Notes: generated by a model not told the origin, from the sequence alone. Positions 16,994 through 26,810 are shown, counted from the stretch's first letter. The stretch: DNA of 64,000 bases from CAYPAV01 sp964408805 (GCA_964408805.1 CAYPAV010000002.1:248001-312000), one strand, 5' to 3'. Made by a program: numbers and translations.

Positions 16994-19069
16994 ATGAACC
17001 GTCTTTCATTCGACATCGGCGGTACCTTTACCGATTTCGTATTGCGGGATGCGGCGGGGGAAACCCATACCCTCAAGGTCCCGAGCACGCCCCACGACCC
17101 CGCCGAAGCGGTTCTCAATGGACTGAACCGGCTGCTGTCGCAATCGAAATGCCGGGCCGAGGCGATCGACACCATTCTTCACGCCACCACGGTCGCGACC
17201 AACGCGGTCATCGAGCGGACGGGAGGCCGGACCGCGCTGATCACGACCGAGGGTTTCCGTGACGTTCTCATCATCGGCCGCCAGAAACGGTACGAAACCT
17301 ACGATCTCTACCTGAAAAAGCCCGCCCCGCTGGTGCCCCGCCGCGACATCCTGGAGGTTCGCGAACGGATCGGATTCGACGGTGAGATTATCGAGAAGCT
17401 TGACGACGAAAGCCTGGACGAAGTCGCGGAGCGGCTGGCCGCCGGCGGCTACGACGCCATCGCCGTCGCCTTGCTCCATGCCTATGCCAATCCGGATCAC
17501 GAACGCCGCATCCGCGATCGCCTGGCGGCGGTTTTGCCCGAGACGGCGGTCTCGATCTCCTCCGAAGTGTCGCCGAAATTTCGGGAATACGAGCGCAGCA
17601 ACACGACTGTCGCGAACAGCTACATCAAGCCGCTCGTGTCCCAATACATCGCCCGGCTGGAAACAACGCTGGCGGAGAAGGGATTCCGCAACGACTTCTT
17701 CATTATGCAGTCGAACGGCGGCCTCGTGTCACCGGAGCTGGCACGGGACTTCCCCATCAAGATCGTCGAATCGGGACCCGCCGCCGGTGTGTTGATGGCG
17801 CGCGACATCGGCGCCGCCGAAGGGCAGGAGAACGTCATCTCCTTCGACATGGGGGGGACGACGGCGAAACTAGGCGCCATCGACGACGGGGCGCCCGCGA
17901 TCGTGCCTACCTTCGAGATCGACCCGGTCCGTTACAAACCGGGCAGCGGATTGCCGATCAGCATTCCCGCGGTCGAACTCCTGGAGATAGGTGCCGGCGG
18001 CGGCAGTATCGCGCGAGCGGAGCTCGGCACGATCGCCGTGGGCCCGGAGAGTGCCGGCGCCGATCCGGGACCGATCTGCTATGGCCAGGGCGGCGAGAGA
18101 CCGACGGTAACGGATGCCAATTTGGTCCTCGGCTATCTCGACCCCGATTATTTCAATGATGGCGCCCTTCGGCTCGATCAAGCGGCGGCGGCGGCCTGTA
18201 TCGCGCGCGATCTGGCGGACCCCCTTGGTCTCACGCCGGAGGAGGCCGCCTGGGGCGTTCATCTGATTGCGACGAACAATATGGAGTACGCAATCCGTCT
18301 CGTCTCCGTCGAGCGCGGCCGCGATCCGCGAAAATACGCGATGGTGGCCTTCGGCGGCGCCGGCCCGCTGCACGCCGCCCGTCTTGCGCGGAAGATCGGC
18401 GTGCCGAAGGTCATCGTGCCGAATGGGGCCGGCGTCGGCTCGGCGATCGGTCTGTTGCGCGCGGAACCCAAGATCGACGCCTCGACGACGCGACTGCTGC
18501 GAATGAACGAGACGACGGGTGATACCCTTCGGGCGATTTATGAGGATCTCGAAACCCGGATCCGCGCAAATTTGGAACGGCTTGGGGCGGCCGAGGAGCC
18601 CGATTGGTCCCGCTTCGCCTATATGCGCCATGCCGGACAGGGGTTCGAAATCCATGTCCCGCTGCCCGACGGCGCCATCGGCGACGACTATCCCGCGAGC
18701 GCGGCGACGGCGTTTCGCGAAGGCTATGCCCGGCGCCACCAGTTCAGCGATGGCGACGGCGATGTCGAAGGGGTCGACTGGTATCTCGTCGCGACCCTGC
18801 CGACGGCGACGGACACGGCCACGTCGTCCGAACAGCAACCGGGTCCATCCCGGCGGACCGGAAGCCGCCCCGCCTATTTCCCCGAAACGGGCGGATTCGT
18901 GGAGACGCGAATTCTGGATCGTGCCAAAGTGGCGGAAGAAACCGCGCTCGCCGGACCGGCGATCATCGAGGATCCGGATTCGACGACCGTGGTACCACCG
19001 GGCGACCGCATAGAACTGAGTGCCGAGGGGCATCTCGTCATCCTCATCGGACAGGAGGGCGGAACATGA
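16994..19069 (+). CDS. hyuA: Hydantoinase A / 5-oxoprolinase alpha-type subunit (second copy)
   Basis: A 691-residue HyuA-family ATPase subunit. The phosphate loop 'FDIGGTFTDF' is canonical, followed by 'HATTVATNAVIERTG', 'SFDMGGTTAKLG' and 'VAFGGAGPLHAARLARKIGVP'. ATG at 16994 is nine bases after the FAD oxidase stop; a TTG three codons earlier is possible. Its stop overlaps the start of hyuB as ATGA, so the two subunits are probably made in equal amounts. The sequence is clearly different from the copy at 2751-4763, so the two loci are paralogues with probably different substrates. Confidence 0.9.
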   Translation: MNRLSFDIGGTFTDFVLRDAAGETHTLKVPSTPHDPAEAVLNGLNRLLSQSKCRAEAIDTILHATTVATNAVIERTGGRTALITTEGFRDVLIIGRQKRYETYDLYLKKPAPLVPRRDILEVRERIGFDGEIIEKLDDESLDEVAERLAAGGYDAIAVALLHAYANPDHERRIRDRLAAVLPETAVSISSEVSPKFREYERSNTTVANSYIKPLVSQYIARLETTLAEKGFRNDFFIMQSNGGLVSPELARDFPIKIVESGPAAGVLMARDIGAAEGQENVISFDMGGTTAKLGAIDDGAPAIVPTFEIDPVRYKPGSGLPISIPAVELLEIGAGGGSIARAELGTIAVGPESAGADPGPICYGQGGERPTVTDANLVLGYLDPDYFNDGALRLDQAAAAACIARDLADPLGLTPEEAAWGVHLIATNNMEYAIRLVSVERGRDPRKYAMVAFGGAGPLHAARLARKIGVPKVIVPNGAGVGSAIGLLRAEPKIDASTTRLLRMNETTGDTLRAIYEDLETRIRANLERLGAAEEPDWSRFAYMRHAGQGFEIHVPLPDGAIGDDYPASAATAFREGYARRHQFSDGDGDVEGVDWYLVATLPTATDTATSSEQQPGPSRRTGSRPAYFPETGGFVETRILDRAKVAEETALAGPAIIEDPDSTTVVPPGDRIELSAEGHLVILIGQEGGT

Positions 19070-20745
19070 GCGGGAAAGACATGGACGCCATCACCCTCAC
19101 CGTGATCTGGAACGCGATCATGTCGATCGCCGAGGAACTTGGCGTCACCCTGCGCCACACAGCCTATTCGGAGGGCGTGCGAGAGGGCGACGATTTTTCG
19201 ACGGGAGTATTCGACCGGAACGGGCGGATGATCGCGCAGGGTAATTTCAGCCCCGGCCATCTCGGCTCGATGCCCTATGTTGTCCGCCACGTCATGGCGA
19301 ACTTTCCGGAATCGGAATTGCGTCCCGGTGATTCGGTGGCGCTCAACGATTCCTTCATGGGCTCCGGGCATTTCCCCGACGTTTTCCAGGTTCTGCCCGT
19401 CTTCATCGACGACAATCTCATCGGTTATGTCGTGAACTCGGCCCATCACGTCGATATGGGAGGGGCGGCGCCCGGCTCGCAGAAGGTCGAGGGGGTAACC
19501 GAATCCTATCAGGAAGGGTTGCGCATTCTGCCGGTGCGCCACGTCCGCGAGGGCTGGTTCGACGAGGATATCCTGCGGCTCATCCTCGCGAACGTAAGAC
19601 TTCCCGACAAGGTGCGGGGCGATCTCGCGGCCCAGCACGGCGCCAATCTGACGGCGTCGGACCGTCTCCGCGACCTCTACCGGGCGCACGGCGCCGAGGC
19701 GATGGAGACCGCCTACGACCTGATCCTGGAACGGACCGAGGCCCATATGCGCGACGCCCTTCGCAAGGTGCCGGCGGGGACCTACAGCTTCGAGGACCAT
19801 ATCGACGATTACGGCAAGGATTCGCCGCCGATCAAGATCGCGGTCGACATCACTTTCGGCGGCGGAGAGGTGACCCTCGACTTCTCGCGGAGCTCCGACC
19901 AGGTGCCGGCGGCGCTCAATTCCTATATCAACTATACCCGCGCCTACGCGGTCTTCGGAATCAAGGTGTTCTGCGACGCCAACTTCCCGCAAAACGCCGG
20001 CGGCATGCGCCCGATCAAGGTCGTGGCGCGCGAAGGCTCGTTCTTCAACCCGAATTTCCCGGCCCCGAGCGGCGGCCGCGCGGTATTGCAAGTCCGGATC
20101 TTCGACACCATCAACGGCGCCATGGCCCAGGCCATGCCGGAGCGCGCCATGGGCGCGTTCTCCCACTGGAGCAACCCGAATATCGGCGGCCACGACGACC
20201 GCACGGGCCGGCCCTTCGTTGCCTACGATCTTGCCCTCGCCGGATATGGCGGCCGCGCCGATGCGGACGGTATCGAGGCGATGAGCCCGGTCATGAACTG
20301 CTCCAACATCCCGGTCGAGGTCTACGAGGCGAACAACCCGGTCCTGATCCGACAATTCGGGCTGATCCCAGATTCCGGCGGGGCGGGTAAGCATCGGGGC
20401 GGCTGCGGCCTCCGGAAGGATATCGAGCTCCGGAACGATCATGCCGTCCTCAGCCTGCTCGGCGACCGGCACAAGTTCGATCCCTACGGCCTGTTCGGCG
20501 GCCAGGCGGGTGCCCGCGCCGAGACCATCCTCAATCCCGACGCCAATGCGCGCCCGCTCGGCTCGAAGGAGATCTTGGAGATCAGCCGGGGCGATGTGGT
20601 CAGCCTTCGCCTCTCGGGCGCCGGCGGTTACGGCGACCCCAAAGAGCGAGACCCGGCGGCGGTCAGGGAAGATATCGCCGACGGCTACGTGACGCAGGAG
20701 ACGGCGGCGAAGGTCTATGGCGTTTCGGAAGACTCCGCCGATTAA
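19066..20745 (+). CDS. hyuB: Hydantoinase B / 5-oxoprolinase beta-type subunit (second copy)
   Basis: A 559-residue HyuB-family subunit. The conserved segment 'LNDSFMGSGHFPDVFQ' with following 'NSAHHVDMGGAAPGSQ' carries the His and Asp residues of the family metal site, and the C-terminus has 'GAGGYGDPKERDP'. It starts with the ATG at 19066 that overlaps the hyuA stop, preceded by GGAGGGCGGAAC. The stop codon overlaps by four bases with that of the convergent O-methyltransferase gene. Confidence 0.9.
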   Translation: MSGKDMDAITLTVIWNAIMSIAEELGVTLRHTAYSEGVREGDDFSTGVFDRNGRMIAQGNFSPGHLGSMPYVVRHVMANFPESELRPGDSVALNDSFMGSGHFPDVFQVLPVFIDDNLIGYVVNSAHHVDMGGAAPGSQKVEGVTESYQEGLRILPVRHVREGWFDEDILRLILANVRLPDKVRGDLAAQHGANLTASDRLRDLYRAHGAEAMETAYDLILERTEAHMRDALRKVPAGTYSFEDHIDDYGKDSPPIKIAVDITFGGGEVTLDFSRSSDQVPAALNSYINYTRAYAVFGIKVFCDANFPQNAGGMRPIKVVAREGSFFNPNFPAPSGGRAVLQVRIFDTINGAMAQAMPERAMGAFSHWSNPNIGGHDDRTGRPFVAYDLALAGYGGRADADGIEAMSPVMNCSNIPVEVYEANNPVLIRQFGLIPDSGGAGKHRGGCGLRKDIELRNDHAVLSLLGDRHKFDPYGLFGGQAGARAETILNPDANARPLGSKEILEISRGDVVSLRLSGAGGYGDPKERDPAAVREDIADGYVTQETAAKVYGVSEDSAD

Positions 20746-21752
20746 CCGGGCTTTCGTCCGGCAACCCGGGTCAAGACACCGGGCACGAACGCGTTGACCG
20801 AGACGTCCTCGAATCCCGCCGCCTCGAAATAGCCGACGCAATCGGCCGTCGAATGGGCGAGGCCGGTGGTGCCGTTGATCGCCTCGCTCAAGCCCCAGAG
20901 CGCCGGTCCGGCGGGGCCGCGGCGATCGTCGTCCAGGGTCTCGCCGATCAGGTGCATCTCGCCGCCCGGCAACAAGGCGTCATGGGTCTTTTGGACCACT
21001 TCGCCGATGATCTCGCGGCTGTAGATCGGCAGATTGCTGGCCATGACCGCGACGTCGCAATCGGTCGGAAAGGGATCGGCGGTGAAGTCGCAGGCCTCGG
21101 CCTCGACCCGGTCGGAGGCCCCGTTCTCGGCGATGAACTCCTTGGCCACGACGACCACCGGCGGCAAGTCGAGCACCACCGCCTTCAGCCCCGGAAACTT
21201 CTCCGTCGCGACGATACTGTATGCGCCGGAGCCGCCGCCGAGATCCATCATCCGCTCGCGGCCGGAAAGATCGACCTGGCGTGCGAAGCGCCGCCCCGCC
21301 CCCATGCCGATGCTGTAGGTCGCGGCGTGATACTCGCGGGCGCTCTCGACCGTGAACTCGCCGTACTTCCCGAGCTTGTCGATCTTACGCGAGCGCAGGC
21401 GCTCGGACAGTTCACCCCAATCGTTCCAGCGCGGCTTGGTGAACAGCATCCAGGGACCGGCATAGCGGGGCGATCCCTCGACCAGAAAGCGTTCGACATC
21501 GGGCGCGTTCGCGATATGGCCGTCATCGTCCAGCTCCAGCAACTCGAGCGCCACGCAGGCGGTCATCAGCCGCTCGGCGTTGGTCTCCGGGATGTCGAGC
21601 GCCACCGCGATCTCCCCCTCGGTCGCGGCCCCCTTCGAGACGGCGGTAAAAAACCCCAGCTCGACCGCCGCCATCAAGGTCCCGGCCCGCCAAAAGCCCT
21701 GCACCATCTCCTGGAGGCGGACGGTGTCTAATCGTTTTTCCGGTTCGTTCAT
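20742..21752 (-). CDS. O-methyltransferase family 2-type SAM methyltransferase
   Basis: A 336-residue methyltransferase with an N-terminal winged-helix dimerisation domain ('MAAVELGFFTAVSKGAATEGEIAVALDI' region) and a C-terminal Rossmann domain. The SAM loop is 'MMDLGGGSGAYSIVATEKFPGLKAVVLDLP', close to the hydroxyneurosporene/acetylserotonin O-methyltransferase type. The catalytic His usual in plant O-methyltransferases is not obvious, so the acceptor (oxygen, or another nucleophile) is uncertain. The start is ATG at 21752, with AGAGG ahead. Confidence 0.85.
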   Translation of the reverse strand: MNEPEKRLDTVRLQEMVQGFWRAGTLMAAVELGFFTAVSKGAATEGEIAVALDIPETNAERLMTACVALELLELDDDGHIANAPDVERFLVEGSPRYAGPWMLFTKPRWNDWGELSERLRSRKIDKLGKYGEFTVESAREYHAATYSIGMGAGRRFARQVDLSGRERMMDLGGGSGAYSIVATEKFPGLKAVVLDLPPVVVVAKEFIAENGASDRVEAEACDFTADPFPTDCDVAVMASNLPIYSREIIGEVVQKTHDALLPGGEMHLIGETLDDDRRGPAGPALWGLSEAINGTTGLAHSTADCVGYFEAAGFEDVSVNAFVPGVLTRVAGRKPG

Positions 21753-21906
21753 GTACTTGCCTCTGGAAGCGGGTCACGCAGCGCACCTCGAGTCTGGGCG
21801 CATGGACTAACTTACGTTTCTTCCGGGAGAACGACATGGGGTCGGGGACAAATAGCCGATACACTGATATATTTATCATCGATACACGACAGGATTGTCC
21901 AAACCC

Positions 21907-22200
21907 ATGCTGGCCGATCATCATCCCGAAAAGCCCAAGCCACCCATGGCTGTCCATGGCCGAAGGACATCCGGCGACCATCTCGACGAAGAGGTCGTCG
22001 CGGAAATCTCCCAACCCCGCGAGAGCGACGAGATGGAAAACTATTATTGCGTCGTAAAGATACCGTTGTTTCGTAAAGAGGAGATGCGGATATTCGGCGT
22101 CGACGCGGAACAGGCGCACGCTCTATCGGTTCGCCTCGTCCGCGATTTACTCGAACCTCGGGGGTTCGACGTGATCGAACCCAAACCACCAAAATCGTGA
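21907..22200 (+). CDS. Small conserved-looking hypothetical protein
   Basis: An open frame of 97 codons from ATG at 21907 (a TTG at 21895 is also in frame). The C-terminal half looks like a folded domain ('YYCVVKIPLFRKEEMRIFGV', then an amphipathic helix 'ALSVRLVRDLLEPRGF'). The N-terminal half is charged and probably disordered. It lies between the methyltransferase start and the VOC stop and does not overlap either. I do not recognise the family. An AGGA lies about 12 bases ahead of the ATG. Confidence 0.5.
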   Translation: MLADHHPEKPKPPMAVHGRRTSGDHLDEEVVAEISQPRESDEMENYYCVVKIPLFRKEEMRIFGVDAEQAHALSVRLVRDLLEPRGFDVIEPKPPKS

Positions 22201-22209
22201 GCCGGGTTT

Positions 22210-22977
22210 CTAAGCGTCCTTCAAATTGAACCGCGTCCCGCAGACGATGATCATGTCGTCTTCGACGGCGCAGCCGCGCGCGGCCGCGTTCCGCACGACG
22301 GCGTCGCGGTCGGCGGCAATCAGATCCAGGCCGCCCAGTCCTTCTCCGCGACCGTCCGTGGCGACAACAAAGCGGAGGCTGGCGTTCTCGAGCGCGAGCG
22401 CCGGGTTGCCGGCACCGTCCTCGCCAAGTTCGACATCGAGCACCTCGCTCCAACGCGCCGCGAGCCGATTCGGATCATCTGTCTGCAATTCGGCCGCCAC
22501 CAAGGCCGTCGTCACGTCGGTTCGGACCGCGTCCTCCCATGAACTCCCCGCGGGATGCCAGGGGCCCTCCGCCGCGTGGTCGCCGCGATGCTCGCTGGTC
22601 TCCAAAATGGCGGCGCCGGTGTCTTTCGGGTGCAGTTGCAGGCCAAGATAATCGCCGTAATCGAGCCGGTTCATGACCCGAACGCCGACCGACGGCATGC
22701 GTTTTTCGCGCGCCTCGGCATCGTCGCATTGCATGATCACCATATAGCCGCCGTCGCCGCTCCGCCGGTCGAGATAGCGTCCCGCCGTTGTTCCCTCGCG
22801 GAAAGGCGCCACCACCTCGAGGAAGTTTGGGCCGATCGGCAGGAGGGCGTTTTCGAGACCGTATTTGCCTACATTGGGATCGTGATGACAGGTTTCGAGC
22901 CCGAAGACGGCCTTCAGGTCCTCGACGGCGGGGTCGAGTTCGCGGGCGACCAGACAGATCTGGCGCAACCGCAGCAT
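22210..22977 (-). CDS. VOC family / glyoxalase-like protein
   Basis: A 255-residue protein that begins 'MLRLRQICLVARELDPAVEDLKAVFGLE', the first beta-alpha-beta unit of the vicinal oxygen chelate fold, and ends with a second such module. The layout fits the glyoxalase-like domain proteins of about 250 residues whose substrates are mostly unknown. The start is ATG at 22977, one base after the stop of the crotonase gene, so the two are translationally coupled. The frame is open upstream inside the crotonase gene but is not used there. Confidence 0.8.
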   Translation of the reverse strand: MLRLRQICLVARELDPAVEDLKAVFGLETCHHDPNVGKYGLENALLPIGPNFLEVVAPFREGTTAGRYLDRRSGDGGYMVIMQCDDAEAREKRMPSVGVRVMNRLDYGDYLGLQLHPKDTGAAILETSEHRGDHAAEGPWHPAGSSWEDAVRTDVTTALVAAELQTDDPNRLAARWSEVLDVELGEDGAGNPALALENASLRFVVATDGRGEGLGGLDLIAADRDAVVRNAAARGCAVEDDMIIVCGTRFNLKDA

Positions 22978-22978
22978 G

Positions 22979-23773
22979 TCAGCGCCCCTGGAACACCGGT
23001 TTTCGCTTCTCGACGAAGGCTTGCGCCGCTTCCTTGTGGTCCTCGGTCTCGCTGGTCCGCGCGTGATGCATGGCCTCCAAATCGAGGCATTGCGCCAAGG
23101 GCTGCGAGATCGCCGCATCCAGGTTTTTCTTCATATAACCAAGAGTGATCGTCGGGCCGTGCGCCAGCCGCGTCGCCAGCGCCATCGTTTCCTCTTCCAG
23201 TTTGTCGTCGGGGACGACGCGGTTGAAGAGGCCGAGGGCGGCCGCCTCCTCGCTCTCGACGGCGTCCGAAAGGAAGTAGAGCTCGCGCGCCTTGGCCGGG
23301 CCGAGGAGCTTCGTCAGGAACCAACTGCCGCCGAAATCGCCCGAAAGCGCCACTTTGGAGAAAGCCGTGATGATACGGCCCGTCTCGCTCGCGATGCGGA
23401 AATCGCAAGCAAGGGCGAGCGACATTCCCGCGCCCGCGGCGGGGCCCCGGACCGAGGCGATGGTCGGTTTCGGCACCTCGTGCAGAAGGCGGGAGACTTC
23501 CATCCGGCTACGCAGTGACAATGCGCGGGATTCAAGCGGCGTGTTGTCGTCCTTCCGCGCCGCCATCGACTTGACGTCGCCGCCGGAACAAAAGGCGCGC
23601 CCCGCGCCCGCGAGCACGATCGCGCCCACCCCGGGATCCTCGGCCAACCGTTCGACCTTGTCGTAGAGGTTCTTCAACATGTCGCCGGTGACCGCGTTCA
23701 AGGCGTCGGGCCGGTTCAGGGTGATGGTCGCGACCTTGTCCTCGACGGTCTCCAACAGGTGATCATCACTCAT
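22979..23773 (-). CDS. Enoyl-CoA hydratase/isomerase family protein
   Basis: A 264-residue crotonase. The oxyanion-hole segment is 'GAGRAFCSGGDVKSM' and the second is 'GPAAGAGMSLALACDFRIAS'. The catalytic-helix region reads 'KVALSGDFGGSWFLTKLLG', with Asp in place of the second catalytic Glu, as in the PaaG/isomerase-like members. The start is ATG at 23773 with CGGAGA upstream. It lies 45 bases after the thiolase gene, and the three genes thiolase-crotonase-VOC form a likely beta-oxidation operon. Confidence 0.88.
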   Translation of the reverse strand: MSDDHLLETVEDKVATITLNRPDALNAVTGDMLKNLYDKVERLAEDPGVGAIVLAGAGRAFCSGGDVKSMAARKDDNTPLESRALSLRSRMEVSRLLHEVPKPTIASVRGPAAGAGMSLALACDFRIASETGRIITAFSKVALSGDFGGSWFLTKLLGPAKARELYFLSDAVESEEAAALGLFNRVVPDDKLEEETMALATRLAHGPTITLGYMKKNLDAAISQPLAQCLDLEAMHHARTSETEDHKEAAQAFVEKRKPVFQGR

Positions 23774-23818
23774 GGTATTCTCCGTTCCGGTATCGATCCC
23801 GGCGTCAGGTATGTGGCG

Positions 23819-25003
23819 TCAAGCAACCTCGAAGAGTCCGGCCGCGCCCATGCCGCCGCCGACGCACATGGTGCAGACGACGTTCTTGGCGCCCCGGCGC
23901 TTGCCCTCGATCAGGGCGTGGCCGACCATCCGCGAGCCGCTCATCCCATAGGGATGACCGATCGAAATGGCGCCGCCGTCGACGTTCAGGATGTCGTTCG
24001 GAATGCCGAGCTGATCGCGGCTGTAAATCACCTGAACCGCGAAGGCCTCGTTCAATTCCCAAAGATCGATATCGTCCATCGAGAGGTTGGCGCGCTCCAG
24101 GAGTTTCGGCACGGCGTAAATGGGGCCGATGCCCATCTCATCCGGCTCCAGGCCGGCGACCGCGAAGCCCCGGAAATAACCCAAGGGTTCGAGCCCCCGC
24201 TTCTCGGCCTCCTTGGCCTCCATGACGACGCAGGCGGAGGCACCATCGGAGAGCTGGCTCGCATTGCCGGCGGTGATGAAGAACTCCTCGCCGCGGACAG
24301 GCGGCAGGCCAGCCAGACCTTCGAGGTTGGTCGTCGGCCGGTTGCATTCGTCCTGCTCCAGCGTGATGGCCTGCTCGCTGGTCTCGCCGGTTTCCTTATC
24401 GGTGACGATCTTGACGGTCGCCATCGGCACGATCTCGTCATCGAACTTGCCGGCCTGCTGGCCCGCGGCCGTCCGCAGCTGGCTTTGCAGCGCGTATTCG
24501 TCCTGATCCTCGCGGCTGACATTGTAGCGGGACGCCACCGTCTCGGCGGTGTCGATCATGGCGTCGTAGACCGAGGGCTTGTGCTCGTCGAGCCAATCGT
24601 TCCGCGCACGGAAATTGTTCTTGTGATCGTTTTGCACCAGGCTGATCGAGTCGAGCCCGCCCGCGACCATGATCGGCGCCCCGTCGACGATGATGTGCTG
24701 GGAGGCCATGGCGATGGCCTGCATGCCGGACGAACAGAAGCGGTTGATCGTGGTCGCCGACGTCGTCACCGGCAATCCGGCGCGAAGGGCGATCTGGCGG
24801 GCGACATTGTTGCCGGTGGCCCCTTCGGGCATCGCCGTTCCCATGATCACGTCCTCGACTTCCGCCGGGTCGACCCCGGCGCGCTCGACGGCGTGCTTGA
24901 CGACATGGCCGCCCATATCGGCCCCGTCGGTGTTGTTGAAAGCGCCCCGATAGGCCTTGCCGATGGGGGTGCGGGCGGTCGAGACGATGACGGCTTCGCG
25001 CAT
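23819..25003 (-). CDS. Acetyl-CoA C-acyltransferase (thiolase)
   Basis: A 394-residue thiolase. Nucleophilic Cys90 lies in 'NRFCSSGMQA', the catalytic His in 'GHPYGMSGSRM', and the second catalytic Cys in 'CVGGGMGAA' near the C-terminus, so the enzyme appears complete. It cleaves 3-ketoacyl-CoA or makes acetoacetyl-CoA. The start is ATG at 25003, with GGGAG ahead. It leads the minus-strand group with a crotonase and a VOC protein, and its product range should follow the substrate of that group. Confidence 0.92.
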   Translation of the reverse strand: MREAVIVSTARTPIGKAYRGAFNNTDGADMGGHVVKHAVERAGVDPAEVEDVIMGTAMPEGATGNNVARQIALRAGLPVTTSATTINRFCSSGMQAIAMASQHIIVDGAPIMVAGGLDSISLVQNDHKNNFRARNDWLDEHKPSVYDAMIDTAETVASRYNVSREDQDEYALQSQLRTAAGQQAGKFDDEIVPMATVKIVTDKETGETSEQAITLEQDECNRPTTNLEGLAGLPPVRGEEFFITAGNASQLSDGASACVVMEAKEAEKRGLEPLGYFRGFAVAGLEPDEMGIGPIYAVPKLLERANLSMDDIDLWELNEAFAVQVIYSRDQLGIPNDILNVDGGAISIGHPYGMSGSRMVGHALIEGKRRGAKNVVCTMCVGGGMGAAGLFEVA

Positions 25004-25157
25004 GGCGTATGCTCCCTGTCAAAGAATCCACTGTTGTTGCCGACTAAGGTAGCATGCCTAACTCTCCAAGCCAGCCTTCGTGGGGTTGGAGGGCGCTAGT
25101 TTTGTCTAGGCAATACCGGGATTGAGACCGGCCACGCCGCGACCTATCTTTCGATTT

Positions 25158-25901
25158 ATGAAAATTCTTCAGGTCAATCCGAACGTCACCGAGGCGGTCA
25201 CCGATGTCATGGTGGCGGAGGGGCGGCGGTCGGCATCGCCGGGGGTCGAGATCACCGCGGCCACGGCGGCGTTCGGCGCCCAATATGTCGAGAACCGGGT
25301 CGAAGCGGCGATCGCGGCGCATGCGCTGCTGGATGTGCTGGCGGAGCAAGCGGCGGGGCATGACGCGGTGATCGTCTCCGCCTTCGGTGATCCCGGCCTT
25401 GAGGCGGCGAAGGAGATGCTCGACATTCCCGTGGTCGGCCTCTCGGAAGCGGCCCTTCATACGGCCTATATGCTGGGCCGGCGCTATTCGGTCGTCTGCC
25501 TGACCGAGCGCCTTCGCACCTGGTACGGCGAATGCGCCGAAGGTTTGGGCCTGACGGGTCGGCTTGCGGGTCTTCGCGTCGCCGGGGCACCGGTTCGCGA
25601 TATCACGACGGTGGTCGAGGACCTTCGCGATCCATTGCTGGCGGAGTGCCTGAAGGCGGTCGAGGAAGACCGTGCCGAGGTGGTCGTCCTGGGCGGCGGT
25701 CCCACCGCTGGGCTGGCGCGGGAGCTTGCCGGAGAGGTCCCGGTGCCGCTGCTCGACGGTGTGACCTGTGCCGTCCAGATGGCCGAGGCCCTGGTTCGGA
25801 TTGCGCCCCGCCCGCCGACCCAGGGCGGTTTCGCCCGCCCGGCCCCGAAACCGACCAAGGGGCTATCGCCGGCATTGACGCGCTTTTTCGAGGGACGATG
25901 A
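25158..25901 (+). CDS. Asp/Glu/hydantoin racemase family protein lacking both catalytic cysteines
   Basis: A 247-residue protein starting 'MKILQVNPNVTEAVTDVM', the N-terminus of the hydantoin racemase/AMDase family. The two active-site cysteines are absent: 'SAFGDPGL' has Ala75 where the family (and the paralogue at 51066-51728, 'ACYSDPGL') has Cys, and 'LGGGPTAGL' has Gly180 where the paralogue has 'MGCAGM'. It may therefore be a non-racemising relative, perhaps a decarboxylase, isomerase or binding protein. The stop overlaps the start of the downstream dioxygenase, so the two genes act together. Confidence 0.82.
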   Translation: MKILQVNPNVTEAVTDVMVAEGRRSASPGVEITAATAAFGAQYVENRVEAAIAAHALLDVLAEQAAGHDAVIVSAFGDPGLEAAKEMLDIPVVGLSEAALHTAYMLGRRYSVVCLTERLRTWYGECAEGLGLTGRLAGLRVAGAPVRDITTVVEDLRDPLLAECLKAVEEDRAEVVVLGGGPTAGLARELAGEVPVPLLDGVTCAVQMAEALVRIAPRPPTQGGFARPAPKPTKGLSPALTRFFEGR

Positions 25902-26737
25902 TGACCAATGAACACATTAAGGTGACGCCGGTTTCCGGCGCACTCGGCGCTGAGATCGAAGGGGTCGATTTGGCGTCGCTCGACGACGAGAGTTTCGCCG
26001 AAATTCATGCGGCCTTCCTCGAACATCTGGTGCTTTTCTTTCGCGAGCAATCCCTGACGCCGGACCAACAGGTTGCCTTCTCGAAGCGCTTCGGTCCGAT
26101 CGGCTATTACCCCTTCGTCACCGCCATTCCCGGCCATCCCGAAGTGATAGAGGTGCGAAAGGAAGCGGACGAGACCGTCAATTTCGGCGGCGTCTGGCAC
26201 ACCGACACCGCCTATCTCGCGAAACCGCCCATGGGCTCGACGCTCTATGCGCTCGACGTGCCGCCGGCCGGCGGCGATACGGTGTTCGCCAACATGTATA
26301 TGGCATACGAATCCTTGTCCGAAGGCATGAAATCGATACTCGGCGGATTCAAAGCGGTCAACAGCTCGGAGAAAGGGGCGGCCGCGGCGGGCCGCGCGGT
26401 CCGGCTGGCCGACATCGGCAAGGACCCGGAGGACGTGCAGACCGTCTCCATCCACCCCGTCATCCGTACCCATCCCGAGACCGGACGGAAATCGCTCTAC
26501 GTCAATCGCGGTCACACGATCCGATTCGAGGGCATGACCGAGGCCGAGAGCGCACCCATCCTCGATTATCTCTTCGATCATCAAATCCGCCCCGAATTCA
26601 CCTGCCGCCACCGCTGGGAGAAAGGGGCGCTCGCGGTCTGGGACAACCGCTGTACGTTGCACAACGCCCTCAACGACTATCACGGCCATTTTCGCTTGTT
26701 GCATCGCGTGACGTTGGAGGGGGAGACGCCGGTATAA
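25901..26737 (+). CDS. TauD/TfdA-family Fe(II)/2-oxoglutarate dioxygenase
   Basis: A 278-residue taurine dioxygenase-like enzyme. The iron triad is visible as His and Asp in 'WHTDTAYL' and a distal His in 'DNRCTLHNALNDYHG', and the 2-oxoglutarate Arg is in 'LLHRVTLEG'. Members hydroxylate taurine, alkyl sulfates, herbicides or amino acid derivatives. ATG at 25901 has GAGGG about five bases ahead; ATG at 25898 gives one more residue. It overlaps the racemase-like gene and probably works on a substrate of the same pathway. Confidence 0.9.
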   Translation: MTNEHIKVTPVSGALGAEIEGVDLASLDDESFAEIHAAFLEHLVLFFREQSLTPDQQVAFSKRFGPIGYYPFVTAIPGHPEVIEVRKEADETVNFGGVWHTDTAYLAKPPMGSTLYALDVPPAGGDTVFANMYMAYESLSEGMKSILGGFKAVNSSEKGAAAAGRAVRLADIGKDPEDVQTVSIHPVIRTHPETGRKSLYVNRGHTIRFEGMTEAESAPILDYLFDHQIRPEFTCRHRWEKGALAVWDNRCTLHNALNDYHGHFRLLHRVTLEGETPV

Positions 26738-26810
26738 CGCCCCGCCGCGTTGACTGTCCTTGCCCGGCAGGGAACAATCGCGGCGTCTCAACACTCGGTC
26801 GCATTATCCG

